Source: Opitutaceae bacterium | GTDB taxonomy: Bacteria; Verrucomicrobiota; Verrucomicrobiia; Opitutales; Opitutaceae | Direction of reading: 5' to 3' | Assembly (NCBI GenBank): GCA_031254955.1 | Contig: JAIRTK010000204.1 | Coordinates: 1-7,870, forward strand | Length of the DNA: 7,870 bases | Shown: piece after piece, positions 1 to 7,430 of the stretch | Layout of the letters: every line of letters starts with the position of its first letter | Numbering within the stretch: position 1 is the first letter of the stretch | Translations under genes and position numbers: made by a program | The notes under the pieces: generated by a model | Told to the model about the DNA's origin: nothing | The model's database searches: none | The model's input: only the letters and a program-made list of their open reading frames with translations

Positions 1-1656
<1,656 letters not shown>

Positions 1657-1660
1657 AGAA

Positions 1661-1680
1661 CCTCGGGGCAAGCCCCGAGG
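1661..1680 (+). terminator. GC-rich hairpin just after icd, possible terminator
   Basis: A perfect 8-bp stem, CCTCGGGG / CCCCGAGG, with a CAAG loop starts four bases after the icd stop codon. Position and stability fit a transcription end for icd. There is no T-run after the stem (it continues CATTGAAG), so it is not a classic intrinsic terminator. It could equally be a dispersed palindromic repeat. Confidence 0.4.
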
Positions 1681-1738
1681 CATTGAAGACACCGGCAACG
1701 GATTCCGTTTGGATTGCGCCTCAAAGCCGTCTCACCCC

Positions 1739-1798
1739 AAGACACTCGCCAAGACACCCACAAAGACGCTCGCGAAGACACTCGCGAAGACGCTCGCG
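1739..1798. repeat. 12-bp tandem repeat, five copies
   Basis: Five head-to-tail 12-mers of consensus AAGACRCTCGCG begin at 1739, 1751, 1763, 1775 and 1787. Copy 2 is the most diverged (AAGACACCCACA); copies 3 and 5 are identical. The end of the last copy, GACGCTCGCG, is also the outer end of the long inverted-repeat arm that starts at 1789, so the array is continuous with that element. The 12-bp period would keep a reading frame, but no credible protein reads through it. Confidence 0.85.
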
Positions 1799-2024
1799 CA
1801 AGGAGCGGCGGCGTCCCGCCGCCGGACGAGGCGAAGCCTCGCCCCCGTTTGCGATGGACTGCGCGGAAGCCCGCAGCGGAAAGTCGCACGCGAAAGCCCG
1901 CTTGCGAAGTCGCACGCGAAAGCCCGCGTGGGAAGGGGCGGACAGTCGCGTTGCCAGCGTGTGGCAGGGCGCTCGCGTGGCTCGCGTCCGGCGGCGGGAC
2001 GCCGCCGCTCCTTGCGCGAGCGTC
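1789..2024. repeat. Inverted-repeat element with 39-bp perfect arms (REPIN-like)
   Basis: The left arm 1789-1827 is the exact reverse complement of the right arm 1986-2024, with a 158-bp core between. Each arm contains its own hairpin, CGGCGGCG with a 3-nt loop then CGCCGCCG (1806-1824 and 1989-2007). A further stem, CGAGGC-gaa-GCCTCG (1827-1841), sits against the left arm. Two hairpin units in opposite orientation around a core is the plan of REP doublets (REPINs), which are moved in other bacteria by RAYT transposases; no such gene is visible here. The core holds a 21-bp direct repeat. Open frames through it read only Arg/Ala/Pro-rich shadow peptides and are rejected as genes. Confidence 0.8.
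1881..1927. repeat. 21-bp direct repeat, two copies
   Basis: Positions 1881-1901 and 1907-1927 carry the same 21-bp sequence beginning AAGTCGCACGCGAAAGCCCG, with a period of 26 bp. It lies in the core of the 1789-2024 inverted-repeat element. A shorter related piece (GGAAGCCCGCAGCGGAAA) precedes it at about 1865-1882, suggesting a decaying third unit. Confidence 0.75.
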
Positions 2025-2140
2025 CTTGCTCATTCCTTTTGATTCTGACACCACTTTGAATCGCACCTCACTCCGTCCCGCCGATCCCGTCCCATTCCGC
2101 TAGACGCCGCCGCCGCCATGCGCTAGACACCGATTCTTTT

Positions 2141-3934
2141 ATGCGCCCAGCCTTGCTTGAAAACCCGCGCGCCTTGGTCGTTTCGCTGCTGAATATCCTG
2201 CTGGCGCTTTGCAGCCTGGGCGCGCTTGGCCTGTTCGTGCTGGTCGCGGGCTGGCCGATCGGGCCGGAAGCGGAGCGCCAGGTCCGCCTCGCCACCCGCG
2301 CGGTGCTGGGCGTGTTTGTCGTGCAGGAGAGCGTCCGCATGTGGCTGCAGCGCCATCGGCTCGCTTACTTGAAAACCCGCAAGCTCGAAGCCGCGCTCGT
2401 CGTGGTGATTCTCGCCGAGATGCTTTTCGGGCCGCAGGCCCTCGCGTGGATGCACGCGGTGCTGCCGGACGCCCCGCCCGACTCGCTCACGCTTTTCCTG
2501 CTCGCCTGCTCGCAGCTCACGCTGCTGGCGCTCATCGCGGTGCGCGCGCTCCGGCGCAACCGCCTGCTGGCCGCGCTCCGCCTCTCGCCCGGCATGTTGT
2601 TCATCCTGAGCTTCGCCCTGGTGATTGCGTTCGGCACGCTGATGCTGAAGACGCCCAACGCCACCGTGCGTGGCATCGGCTGGCTCGACGCTTTTTTCAC
2701 CGCCACCAGTTCCGTTTGCGTGACCGGGCTGGGCGTCATCGACATCTCAAGCGACCTCACGCGCCACGGCCAGTGGCTCATCCTCGGGCTGGTCCAGATC
2801 GGCGGGCTGGGCATGATGACGCTCACGTATTTTTTCGCCTACTTCCTCACCGGCGGCGTGTCGCTGCGCAACCGCATCGCGCTCCAGAGCCTGCTCAACG
2901 AGGACAGCCTCGGCCAGATCGGCACCGTGCTCGGCGTCATCGTCGGCTTCACCCTCGCCGTCGAGCTGGCCGGCGCGGCGGCCATCCATTCGTTGCTCGC
3001 GGAGACCGGCGGGCTGCCGGCGGGCGAGGCGGTCTTTTTCTCGCTCTTCCATTCCGTGTCGGCCTTCTGCAATGCCGGCGTGTCCATCCTCCCCGGCAAC
3101 CTGGCCGACCCCGTCATGCATGGCCGCACCGGCGTCATCGCCGTCCTCATGGCGCTCATCGTCACCGGCGGCATCGGGTTTCCCGTGGTCAAGAATTTTT
3201 GGCAGGTGTTTGTTGCGCGGATGCGAAGGCTGGCCGGGCTGCGCGTGACGGGGCCGCGGCGGCTCACCACCAACAGCCGCGTGGTGCTCGTCACTTCCGG
3301 CGTGTTGATCGCCGGCGGCGCGGTGCTGATCTACCTGATCGAGTTTGTCTTCGCCGACGGGCAGCCCGGCGCGGGCATGAGTCCCTGGCTCACCGCGCTC
3401 TTCCAGTCCGTCGCGGCGCGCTCCGCCGGGTTCCATATCGCGCCCGCCGGGCTGCTCACGCCCGCCGCCAGCATCCTCATGATGGCGCTCATGTTTGTCG
3501 GCGGCAGCCCGTCGAGCACCGCCGGCGGCATCAAGACCTCCACGCTCGCCGTGGCGGTGCTCGCGCTGCGCCGCGTCGTGCTCGGGCGCCCGGAAATCGA
3601 GGCGTTTGGCCGCCGCATCCCCAACGAAACCGCCGACCGCGCGCTCGCCGTCATGCTGCTGGCCCTCGGCTTCTTCGTGCTCATCGCCACCACGCTCTGC
3701 ATGCTCCATCCTGAGTTGCCGCCGCTCGACCTTGTCTTCGAGGCCATCGGCGCGGTCTCCACCGCCGGCCTCGCCCGCGGCGTCACCGGGGAACTCGGCG
3801 CCGCCGCCAAGCTCGTCATGATCGCGGGCATGTTCATCGGGCGCGTGGGCGTGCTCATGGTTCTCCTGTCCTTCATCCCCCGGCGGGAGCGCGCCGGCTA
3901 CCGCTACCCGGAGGCCTCCATCGTCATCACGTGA
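2141..3934 (+). CDS. trkH: TrkH/KtrB-type potassium transporter pore subunit with extra N-terminal membrane domain
   Basis: Inner-membrane K+ uptake subunit of the Trk/Ktr/HKT superfamily, 597 residues. The four pore loops with the selectivity-filter glycines are visible: SVCVTGLG (Gly196), FCNAGVS (Gly313), RSAGFH (Gly430) and VSTAGL (Gly543). The conserved GGSPSSTAGGIKT stretch of the gating region is at residues 454-466. The canonical core starts near residue 148 (LSPGMLFILSF). Before it lie about 145 residues with hydrophobic segments near 11-37, 53-69, 82-97 and 115-135, ending in an Arg-rich stretch, VRALRRNRLLAALR. Typical TrkH/KtrB proteins are about 450-490 residues, so this is an extended form; as I recall, similar lengths are common in Bacteroidota. 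ATG at 2141 was chosen because no in-frame start lies upstream before the repeats. No good Shine-Dalgarno precedes it, so the start is less sure than the gene. The regulator gene follows 45 bp downstream in the same orientation. Confidence 0.94.
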   Translation: MRPALLENPRALVVSLLNILLALCSLGALGLFVLVAGWPIGPEAERQVRLATRAVLGVFVVQESVRMWLQRHRLAYLKTRKLEAALVVVILAEMLFGPQALAWMHAVLPDAPPDSLTLFLLACSQLTLLALIAVRALRRNRLLAALRLSPGMLFILSFALVIAFGTLMLKTPNATVRGIGWLDAFFTATSSVCVTGLGVIDISSDLTRHGQWLILGLVQIGGLGMMTLTYFFAYFLTGGVSLRNRIALQSLLNEDSLGQIGTVLGVIVGFTLAVELAGAAAIHSLLAETGGLPAGEAVFFSLFHSVSAFCNAGVSILPGNLADPVMHGRTGVIAVLMALIVTGGIGFPVVKNFWQVFVARMRRLAGLRVTGPRRLTTNSRVVLVTSGVLIAGGAVLIYLIEFVFADGQPGAGMSPWLTALFQSVAARSAGFHIAPAGLLTPAASILMMALMFVGGSPSSTAGGIKTSTLAVAVLALRRVVLGRPEIEAFGRRIPNETADRALAVMLLALGFFVLIATTLCMLHPELPPLDLVFEAIGAVSTAGLARGVTGELGAAAKLVMIAGMFIGRVGVLMVLLSFIPRRERAGYRYPEASIVIT

Positions 3935-3979
3935 TCGACCTGTCCCGCAAAATCATCCAACCTTCAAAAGACAATCACC

Positions 3980-4693
3980 ATGAAATGCTGCGTAATCGGA
4001 CTGGGAGTGTTCGGCAAAAACCTCGCCATCAACCTCGCGCAACTCGGCGCCGACGTGCTCGCGATCGACCGTCGCGAGGAGAACATCTCGCTCATCAAGG
4101 ACGAGGTCGGCGCCGCCGTCATGATGGACTTCGACGACCCGACGCCGCTCGCCCATTTCCCCATCGCCGAGATGGACGCCGTGGTGATCGCCATCGGCGA
4201 CGATTTTGAAAGCTCGATGGCCTTCACCATGAAGGTGCAGGAACTCGGCGCGAAAAGCCTCGCCTGCCGCGTGCTCTCGCCCATGCACGAGCGGCTGCTG
4301 CGCCTGATGAAGATCGACCGCCTCATCGTCGCCGAGGAGGTCGCCGCGCGCGGGCTTGCGCACTCGCTGCTCATGCGCGGCGTGGTCGGCGGCTTCGACA
4401 TGGGGGACGCGCACTCCATCATCGAGGCGCGCGCGCCCGGCCTGCTCGTCGGCAAATCGCTCATCGACACCGGCGCCATTTTCAAAAAGGCGGGCGTGCG
4501 CATCGTGACCATCAAGCGCCTCGCCTCCGGCGCGCTCGGCGGCCTGGTCAAAAAGAGCGCCTACGCCGCCGAGAAACGCCGCACCATGGGCGTCGTGGCC
4601 CTCGACGAAGTGTTTCAGAAGGAGGACATCTTCGTGCTCTTCGGGAAGGAAAAAAAACTGCGCGCCTTCCTCGACGATTATTCAGGCGAGTAG
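3980..4693 (+). CDS. trkA: TrkA/KtrA-type potassium uptake regulator, single RCK unit
   Basis: Peripheral cytoplasmic gating subunit of the K+ transporter encoded just upstream. The 237 residues hold one RCK_N Rossmann domain (about 1-125) and one RCK_C domain (about 140-225). The nucleotide-binding GLGVFG is at residues 7-12 and the acidic residue ending beta-2 is Asp30 (LAIDRR). MHERLLRLMKIDRLIVAEE (102-120) matches the usual end of RCK_N, and IIEARAPGLLVGKSL begins RCK_C. The size resembles KtrA (about 220 residues) rather than E. coli TrkA with its tandem RCK units, so an octameric ring on a TrkH-type dimer is the likely assembly, by family knowledge. RCK_C carries a basic insertion near 181-203 (LVKKSAYAAEKRR) where family members usually have a short hairpin. 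Co-transcription with trkH is likely (45-bp gap, no terminator seen). No clear Shine-Dalgarno is visible. Confidence 0.94.
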   Translation: MKCCVIGLGVFGKNLAINLAQLGADVLAIDRREENISLIKDEVGAAVMMDFDDPTPLAHFPIAEMDAVVIAIGDDFESSMAFTMKVQELGAKSLACRVLSPMHERLLRLMKIDRLIVAEEVAARGLAHSLLMRGVVGGFDMGDAHSIIEARAPGLLVGKSLIDTGAIFKKAGVRIVTIKRLASGALGGLVKKSAYAAEKRRTMGVVALDEVFQKEDIFVLFGKEKKLRAFLDDYSGE

Positions 4694-4731
4694 CGCGCCC
4701 AAACCAATCCCTCTTCGACCTCTTTTGTAGC

Positions 4732-4824
4732 GCAGGTTTCCAAACCTGCCGACGGGCCGAAGGCCCGCCCTGAAGCAGACTCGGAAGTCCGCGTTACGAC
4801 CGAAGCCGCGCGTAATATCAGTTA
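4732..4824. repeat. Palindromic repeat element downstream of trkA
   Basis: It begins with the near-perfect palindrome GCAGGTTTCCAAACCTGC (4732-4749), followed by CGGGCC-gaa-GGCCCG (4753-4767). The right end, CGCGTAATATCAGTTA (4809-4824), matches the right terminus of the 7131-7344 element at 15 of 16 positions, so the two belong to related families. No matching left terminal repeat is visible, so this copy may be truncated or decayed. The stems lie 39 bp after the trkA stop and could stop transcription from that side, but there is no T-run. Confidence 0.65.
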
Positions 4825-4832
4825 AGAAACCG

Positions 4833-5087
4833 GGTTCGTCGCTATTTTGAATGGCTGTTGCAGGAACTTTTTAACCACGGAGACACGGAGAGCACGGAGA
4901 GATGAAAAACTCACGCAGAGACGCAAAGACGCGGAGAGGCTGCTTTTTTTAAAAGGATTTTCTCCGCGTCTCCGCGTCTCCGCGCCTCCGCGCCTCCGCG
5001 TGAGGCACAACCTCCCTCCGGCCTCCGTGCCCTCCGTGTCTCCGTGGTTAAACCATTCTTCTCAGCCATTCAACATAGCGACGAACC
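4833..5087. repeat. Nested inverted-repeat element of the 'CCACGGAGACACGGAG' type
   Basis: Three nested layers are visible. The outer arms 4833-4857 and 5063-5087 are reverse complements at 24 of 25 positions. The inner arms 4870-4899 and 5023-5052 match at 29 of 30 and carry TTAACCACGGAGACACGGAG. Near the centre, GACGCGGAGA (about 4928-4937) can pair with the TCTCCGCGTC repeats after 4960. As RNA the whole would fold into one long hairpin with a T/A-rich tip (TTTTTTTAAAAGG). I recall this 'ACGGAGACACGGAG' sequence as a dispersed element in several phyla, where it is often mis-annotated as protein (TTETRRARRD...). It lies between two convergent genes and probably has no coding role. Confidence 0.85.
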
Positions 5088-5111
5088 AGAAAACGATGAC
5101 TACTTATTGCC

Positions 5112-6425
5112 TCAACTCAGATCCCGGATGCTGCCAAACTCCGGGTCGAACAACCGCCGGTAAGTCCGCACGATCATGCCGTCGGTCAACCCCGCCAGCC
5201 AGTCGCAAATGCAACGCGCCTTTTCGTCCGTGCCGTGCACCGTCAAAAGCTGGCGCGCCACGCGCGGCGGCAGGATTTTTATCCGCCGCTCCCCGTGCCC
5301 GGCGTAGTTTTCCCACGCCGCCTCCCACAGACTGAACAACACGCGCCGCGCCTTGTATTCGATCTGCTGGAGCTGCGGGCTTTCGAAAATGATGTCGTTG
5401 GCCATCTTTTTATAAAACAACGCCTCGCTCTCCGCCTCCACGTCCACCACCAGCTCGAAACGATGGCGATGAGTGCGCCCCATCATAAAACTCTCGTCCT
5501 CGCGCTCGCGCAGCCGGCACGCCCGCACGAAGTGCCCGATGCGCCGCGCAAAACGCGACTCCAGCCGGTCGCGCCGGATCGCGTCGATAAGCATGTCCAG
5601 CCAGCGCTCGCGCAACGAGTCCGCCTCCACATTCCCCCGGGCGGCCCACGCCTCGATGCGCTCGATCGTGAGGAAACCCGCCTTCACGCCATCCACGATA
5701 TCGTTGAGCGAATAGGCCGTGTCGTCCGCCCAGTCCATGATCTGGCACTCCACCGACTTGAACTTGTTCAACGCCTCGCCCTCGCGCAACTCCTCCGGGA
5801 TCGCCGCGCCGTCGAAAACGAAATCCCGGTGCGCGCGCTGCGCATCGTAGATGAAGTGATGCCGCGGCGGCTTGGGGAACTCGTGGTAGAGCTTTTTGTA
5901 TTTCAACACGCCGTCCGCCAGCGCGCGCGTCGGCTGCATCCCGCGAGTGTCCGACTCCGTTTCAAAAATCGTGTCGGCCAGCAGCCGCAACGTCTGCGCG
6001 TTGCCCTCGAAACCGCCGTGCGCGCGCATGATCTCCTGCAACGTGCGCTCGCCCGAATGCCCGAACGGCGGATGCCCCAAATCGTGCGCCAGGCACACCG
6101 CCTCGACCAAGTCGCCGTCGATATGAAAATCATCCGCCAGCAACGCGTGGCTCGCGCAGGCCGGGGCGCGCAGAAACAGGCAGATGGACCGCCCGATTTG
6201 CGCCACCTCCATCGAATGCGTCAACCGCGTGCGGTAAAAATCATACTCGCCCGACAAAAACACCTGCGTCTTCGACTGGAGCTTCCGAAACGCGTGCGAA
6301 TGGATGAGCCGGTCGCGGTCGATCTGAAACGCACTGCGGTAATCCCCGGCCCGCGCCGCCTCGCCCGGCGCGGTCGGGAGCGTCTGCGTGTCAAACTCGG
6401 AGTAGAAGCGGTTTTGGTTTTTCAT
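5112..6425 (-). CDS. dgt: Deoxyguanosinetriphosphate triphosphohydrolase-like HD protein
   Basis: Cytoplasmic HD-superfamily hydrolase that cleaves dGTP, or dNTPs more broadly, to the deoxynucleoside and triphosphate, controlling dNTP pools. Numbering from the chosen ATG (codon 6423-6425) gives 437 residues. The metal-binding HD set is complete: His70 (RTRLTHSMEVAQ), His114-Asp115 (LAHDLGHPPFGHSGE) and Asp234/Asp235 (MDWADDTAYS). Family signatures HAFRKLQSKTQVF (44-56) and GGFEGNAQTLR (137-147) are present, and the C-terminal LAGLTDGMIVRTYRRLF is typical. The length fits the family. A GTG at 6447-6449 would add eight residues (MCWSRGVH) that look unlike coding sequence; ATG with MKNQNRFY is preferred, although the GGAG element is about 12 bases upstream and weak. 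The gene is convergent with trkA and apparently monocistronic. The long hairpin at 6491-6649 lies just upstream of its start and may be in its 5' region. Strict dGTP specificity cannot be judged from sequence. Confidence 0.95.
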   Translation of the reverse strand: MKNQNRFYSEFDTQTLPTAPGEAARAGDYRSAFQIDRDRLIHSHAFRKLQSKTQVFLSGEYDFYRTRLTHSMEVAQIGRSICLFLRAPACASHALLADDFHIDGDLVEAVCLAHDLGHPPFGHSGERTLQEIMRAHGGFEGNAQTLRLLADTIFETESDTRGMQPTRALADGVLKYKKLYHEFPKPPRHHFIYDAQRAHRDFVFDGAAIPEELREGEALNKFKSVECQIMDWADDTAYSLNDIVDGVKAGFLTIERIEAWAARGNVEADSLRERWLDMLIDAIRRDRLESRFARRIGHFVRACRLREREDESFMMGRTHRHRFELVVDVEAESEALFYKKMANDIIFESPQLQQIEYKARRVLFSLWEAAWENYAGHGERRIKILPPRVARQLLTVHGTDEKARCICDWLAGLTDGMIVRTYRRLFDPEFGSIRDLS

Positions 6426-6490
6426 ATGAACGCCCCGACTCCAGCACACCGGCAGCCGGGCGCAACCCCAAGCTCTGCCCGCGCCCCATA

Positions 6491-6649
6491 AAAATCGTTC
6501 CCGTTCTCGTTCTCTTTCTCGTTCTCTTTCTCGTTCTCGTTCTCCTTCTCTTTTCTTTTCTGAAAAATAGAGAGAACGAAAACGAGTAAGAGAACGAAAA
6601 CGAAAACGAGTAAGAGAACAAAAACGAGTAAGAGAACGAAAACGATTTT
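6491..6649. repeat. Long imperfect hairpin of CGTTCT/AGAACG tandem repeats
   Basis: The left arm (6491-about 6560) is a pyrimidine-rich run of hexamers alternating CGTTCT and CTTTCT. The right arm (about 6571-6649) consists of AGAGAACGAAAACGAGTA units at 6571-6588, 6589-6612 (with an internal 6-bp duplication), 6613-6630 and a partial copy at 6631-6646. The outer ends pair exactly: AAAATCGTT at 6491-6499 with AACGATTTT at 6641-6649. The tip is about TTTTCTTTTCTGAAAAATAG. It lies 66 bp upstream of the dgt start, so a dgt transcript beginning beyond it would carry the whole structure. Frames through it encode only low-complexity peptides. Confidence 0.85.
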
Positions 6650-6670
6650 GGCCGGCGCGGAAAAATATGA

Positions 6671-6852
6671 AATGGCTGGATTCAAGAAGGCTATGTTTTA
6701 TACAAAAATACCGGCCCCAACTCGAAGACCGAGGATGCCGAGAATGGCATGCGGGACAAAATAGAGAGGTTCATCAAAGAGTTTAAAGCGCCTGACAAAA
6801 TTACAATAGGGCAGGCCGAAAGACGTTATGAAAAGCGAAGAAAAACGCGAAG
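6671..6852 (+). pseudogene. Unrecognised coding remnant in a lower-GC patch
   Basis: A frame opening right after a TGA (6668-6670) reads NGWIQEGYVLYKNTGPNS, then KTEDAENGMRDKIERF, IKEFKAPDKITIGQAERR and YEKRRK. This stretch is charged and looks protein-like, with a probable helix around DKIERFIKEF. It has an internal ATG at 6749 but no visible start at its beginning, and after about 6852 the frame runs into the GGGCTTCG repeat element at 6858. Base composition is more AT-rich than in the neighbouring genes. I do not recognise the family. It could be the tail or middle of a transferred gene cut by the repeats on both sides, or chance. A minus-strand frame over the same bases is also open but reads less like protein. 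Confidence 0.3.
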
Positions 6853-6857
6853 TTGTT

Positions 6858-7056
6858 GGGGCTTCGCTTGCGAAGCCCGCCGCGGAAGGACGCCACGGGT
6901 TTGCTTCCGCCAGTGCGCCGTCGTAGCCGCATGAAACACAAACGCGCGCGACTGCCGTCCGGCAACGGGCAACGCAAACAACGGGCTTCGCAAGCAACGG
7001 GCTTCGCAAACAACGGACTTCGCAACGCAAACAACGGGCTTCGCAAGCGAAGCCCC
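6858..7056. repeat. Inverted-repeat element with 21-bp hairpin arms (REPIN-like)
   Basis: Positions 6858-6878 and 7036-7056 are exact 21-bp reverse complements. Each arm folds on itself as GGGCTTCG, a 4-nt loop, then CGAAGCCC. The core contains a looser stem, GCGGAAG...CTTCCGC (about 6882-6909), and on the right a tandem array that shares the arm sequence. Plan and size parallel the 1789-2024 element although the sequence differs. No protein-coding potential is apparent; the open frames read repeated Cys/Arg/Ala peptides. Confidence 0.8.
6979..7047. repeat. 16-bp tandem repeat, four copies
   Basis: Copies of CAACGGGCTTCGCAAR begin at 6979, 6995, 7011 (with A for G inside and a final C) and 7032; five bases (GCAAA) separate copies 3 and 4. 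The last copy runs into the right arm of the 6858-7056 inverted-repeat element, so its GGGCTTCGCAAG part is shared with that arm. There are no unique spacers, so this is not a CRISPR array. Confidence 0.8.
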
Positions 7057-7130
7057 TACATCCGCCGCCGCGCGCCTCCATGTCCGCTGTGTCACTTCGC
7101 TCAACCCTTCTTTTTGTTAGACGCACTTAT

Positions 7131-7344
7131 TAACTGATGTTACGCGGCGGGCCTCTTATGGAGTGCGGCGACCTGTCGCCGCTTTGGACGGGCCGACCTG
7201 TCGGCCCGCCCCGTTTTCCTCCCAGGCTTCCTTCGGGCGGCGGGGCGGCGCGACAGGTCGCGCCGCCAAAAGCGGCGAGAGCTCGCCGCACTCCCAAAAC
7301 AGGCCTCGCCGGGCCGCTGGACGGGGGCCGCGTAACATCAGTTA
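7131..7344. repeat. MITE/REPIN-like element: 17-bp terminal inverted repeats enclosing four hairpins
   Basis: TAACTGATGTTACGCGG (7131-7147) is the exact reverse complement of 7328-7344. Inside are four perfect hairpins, each with a 2-nt centre: GCGGCGAC-CT-GTCGCCGC (7165-7182), CGGGCCGAC-CT-GTCGGCCCG (7189-7208), GGCGGCGCGAC-AG-GTCGCGCCGCC (7244-7267) and GCGGCGAG-AG-CTCGCCGC (7272-7289). Hairpins 1 and 4, with flanks GGAGT and ACTCC, are inverted copies of each other. Hairpins 2 and 3 have the opposed cores GACCTGTC and GACAGGTC. The element is thus symmetrical at three levels and non-coding. Its right end recurs at 4809-4824. Whether a target duplication flanks it is unclear (TTAT on the left, TTAA on the right). 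Confidence 0.82.
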
Positions 7345-7430
7345 TTAAAACCAGGCAATAACGGCCATGCGCGGACGCTTCCGACGACACGACAAATCCG
7401 ACTCCGGGAACGCCTGCCTTGGAGTGTCTT

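Noticed and set aside
1714..2103. Several overlapping open frames on both strands across the icd-trkH gap
   Set aside because: They read through the 12-bp tandem array and the 39-bp inverted repeats and give only Arg/Ala/Pro-rich peptides in several frames at once.
2030..2140. Sigma70-like promoter before trkH (TTGATT ... TTGAAT)
   Set aside because: The spacing between the hexamers is only 11 bases and no other pair fits, so no promoter is called.
2209..3714. Long plus-strand frame of 501 codons inside trkH, plus minus-strand frames over the same bases
   Set aside because: The Arg/Ala/His-rich composition has no recognisable domains, whereas the trkH frame has all four pore motifs.
4825..5094. 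AGAAA on both sides of the nested element as a target-site duplication
   Set aside because: The two copies are not at equivalent distances from the arms (a 2-base offset), and five A/G-rich bases can match by chance.
4847..5335. Plus-strand ORF reading NFLTTETRRARRDEKLTQRR
   Set aside because: It is the translation of the dispersed 'ACGGAGACACGGAG' repeat continuing into dgt antisense. Such peptides are common annotation artefacts.
5235..6491. Plus-strand open frame of 418 codons opposite dgt
   Set aside because: It is the antisense shadow of a gene with complete HD motifs; its composition is Arg/Leu/His-rich without domains.
6979..7047. Possible CRISPR array
   Set aside because: The repeats are 16 bp and contiguous with no unique spacers, and no cas genes are present.
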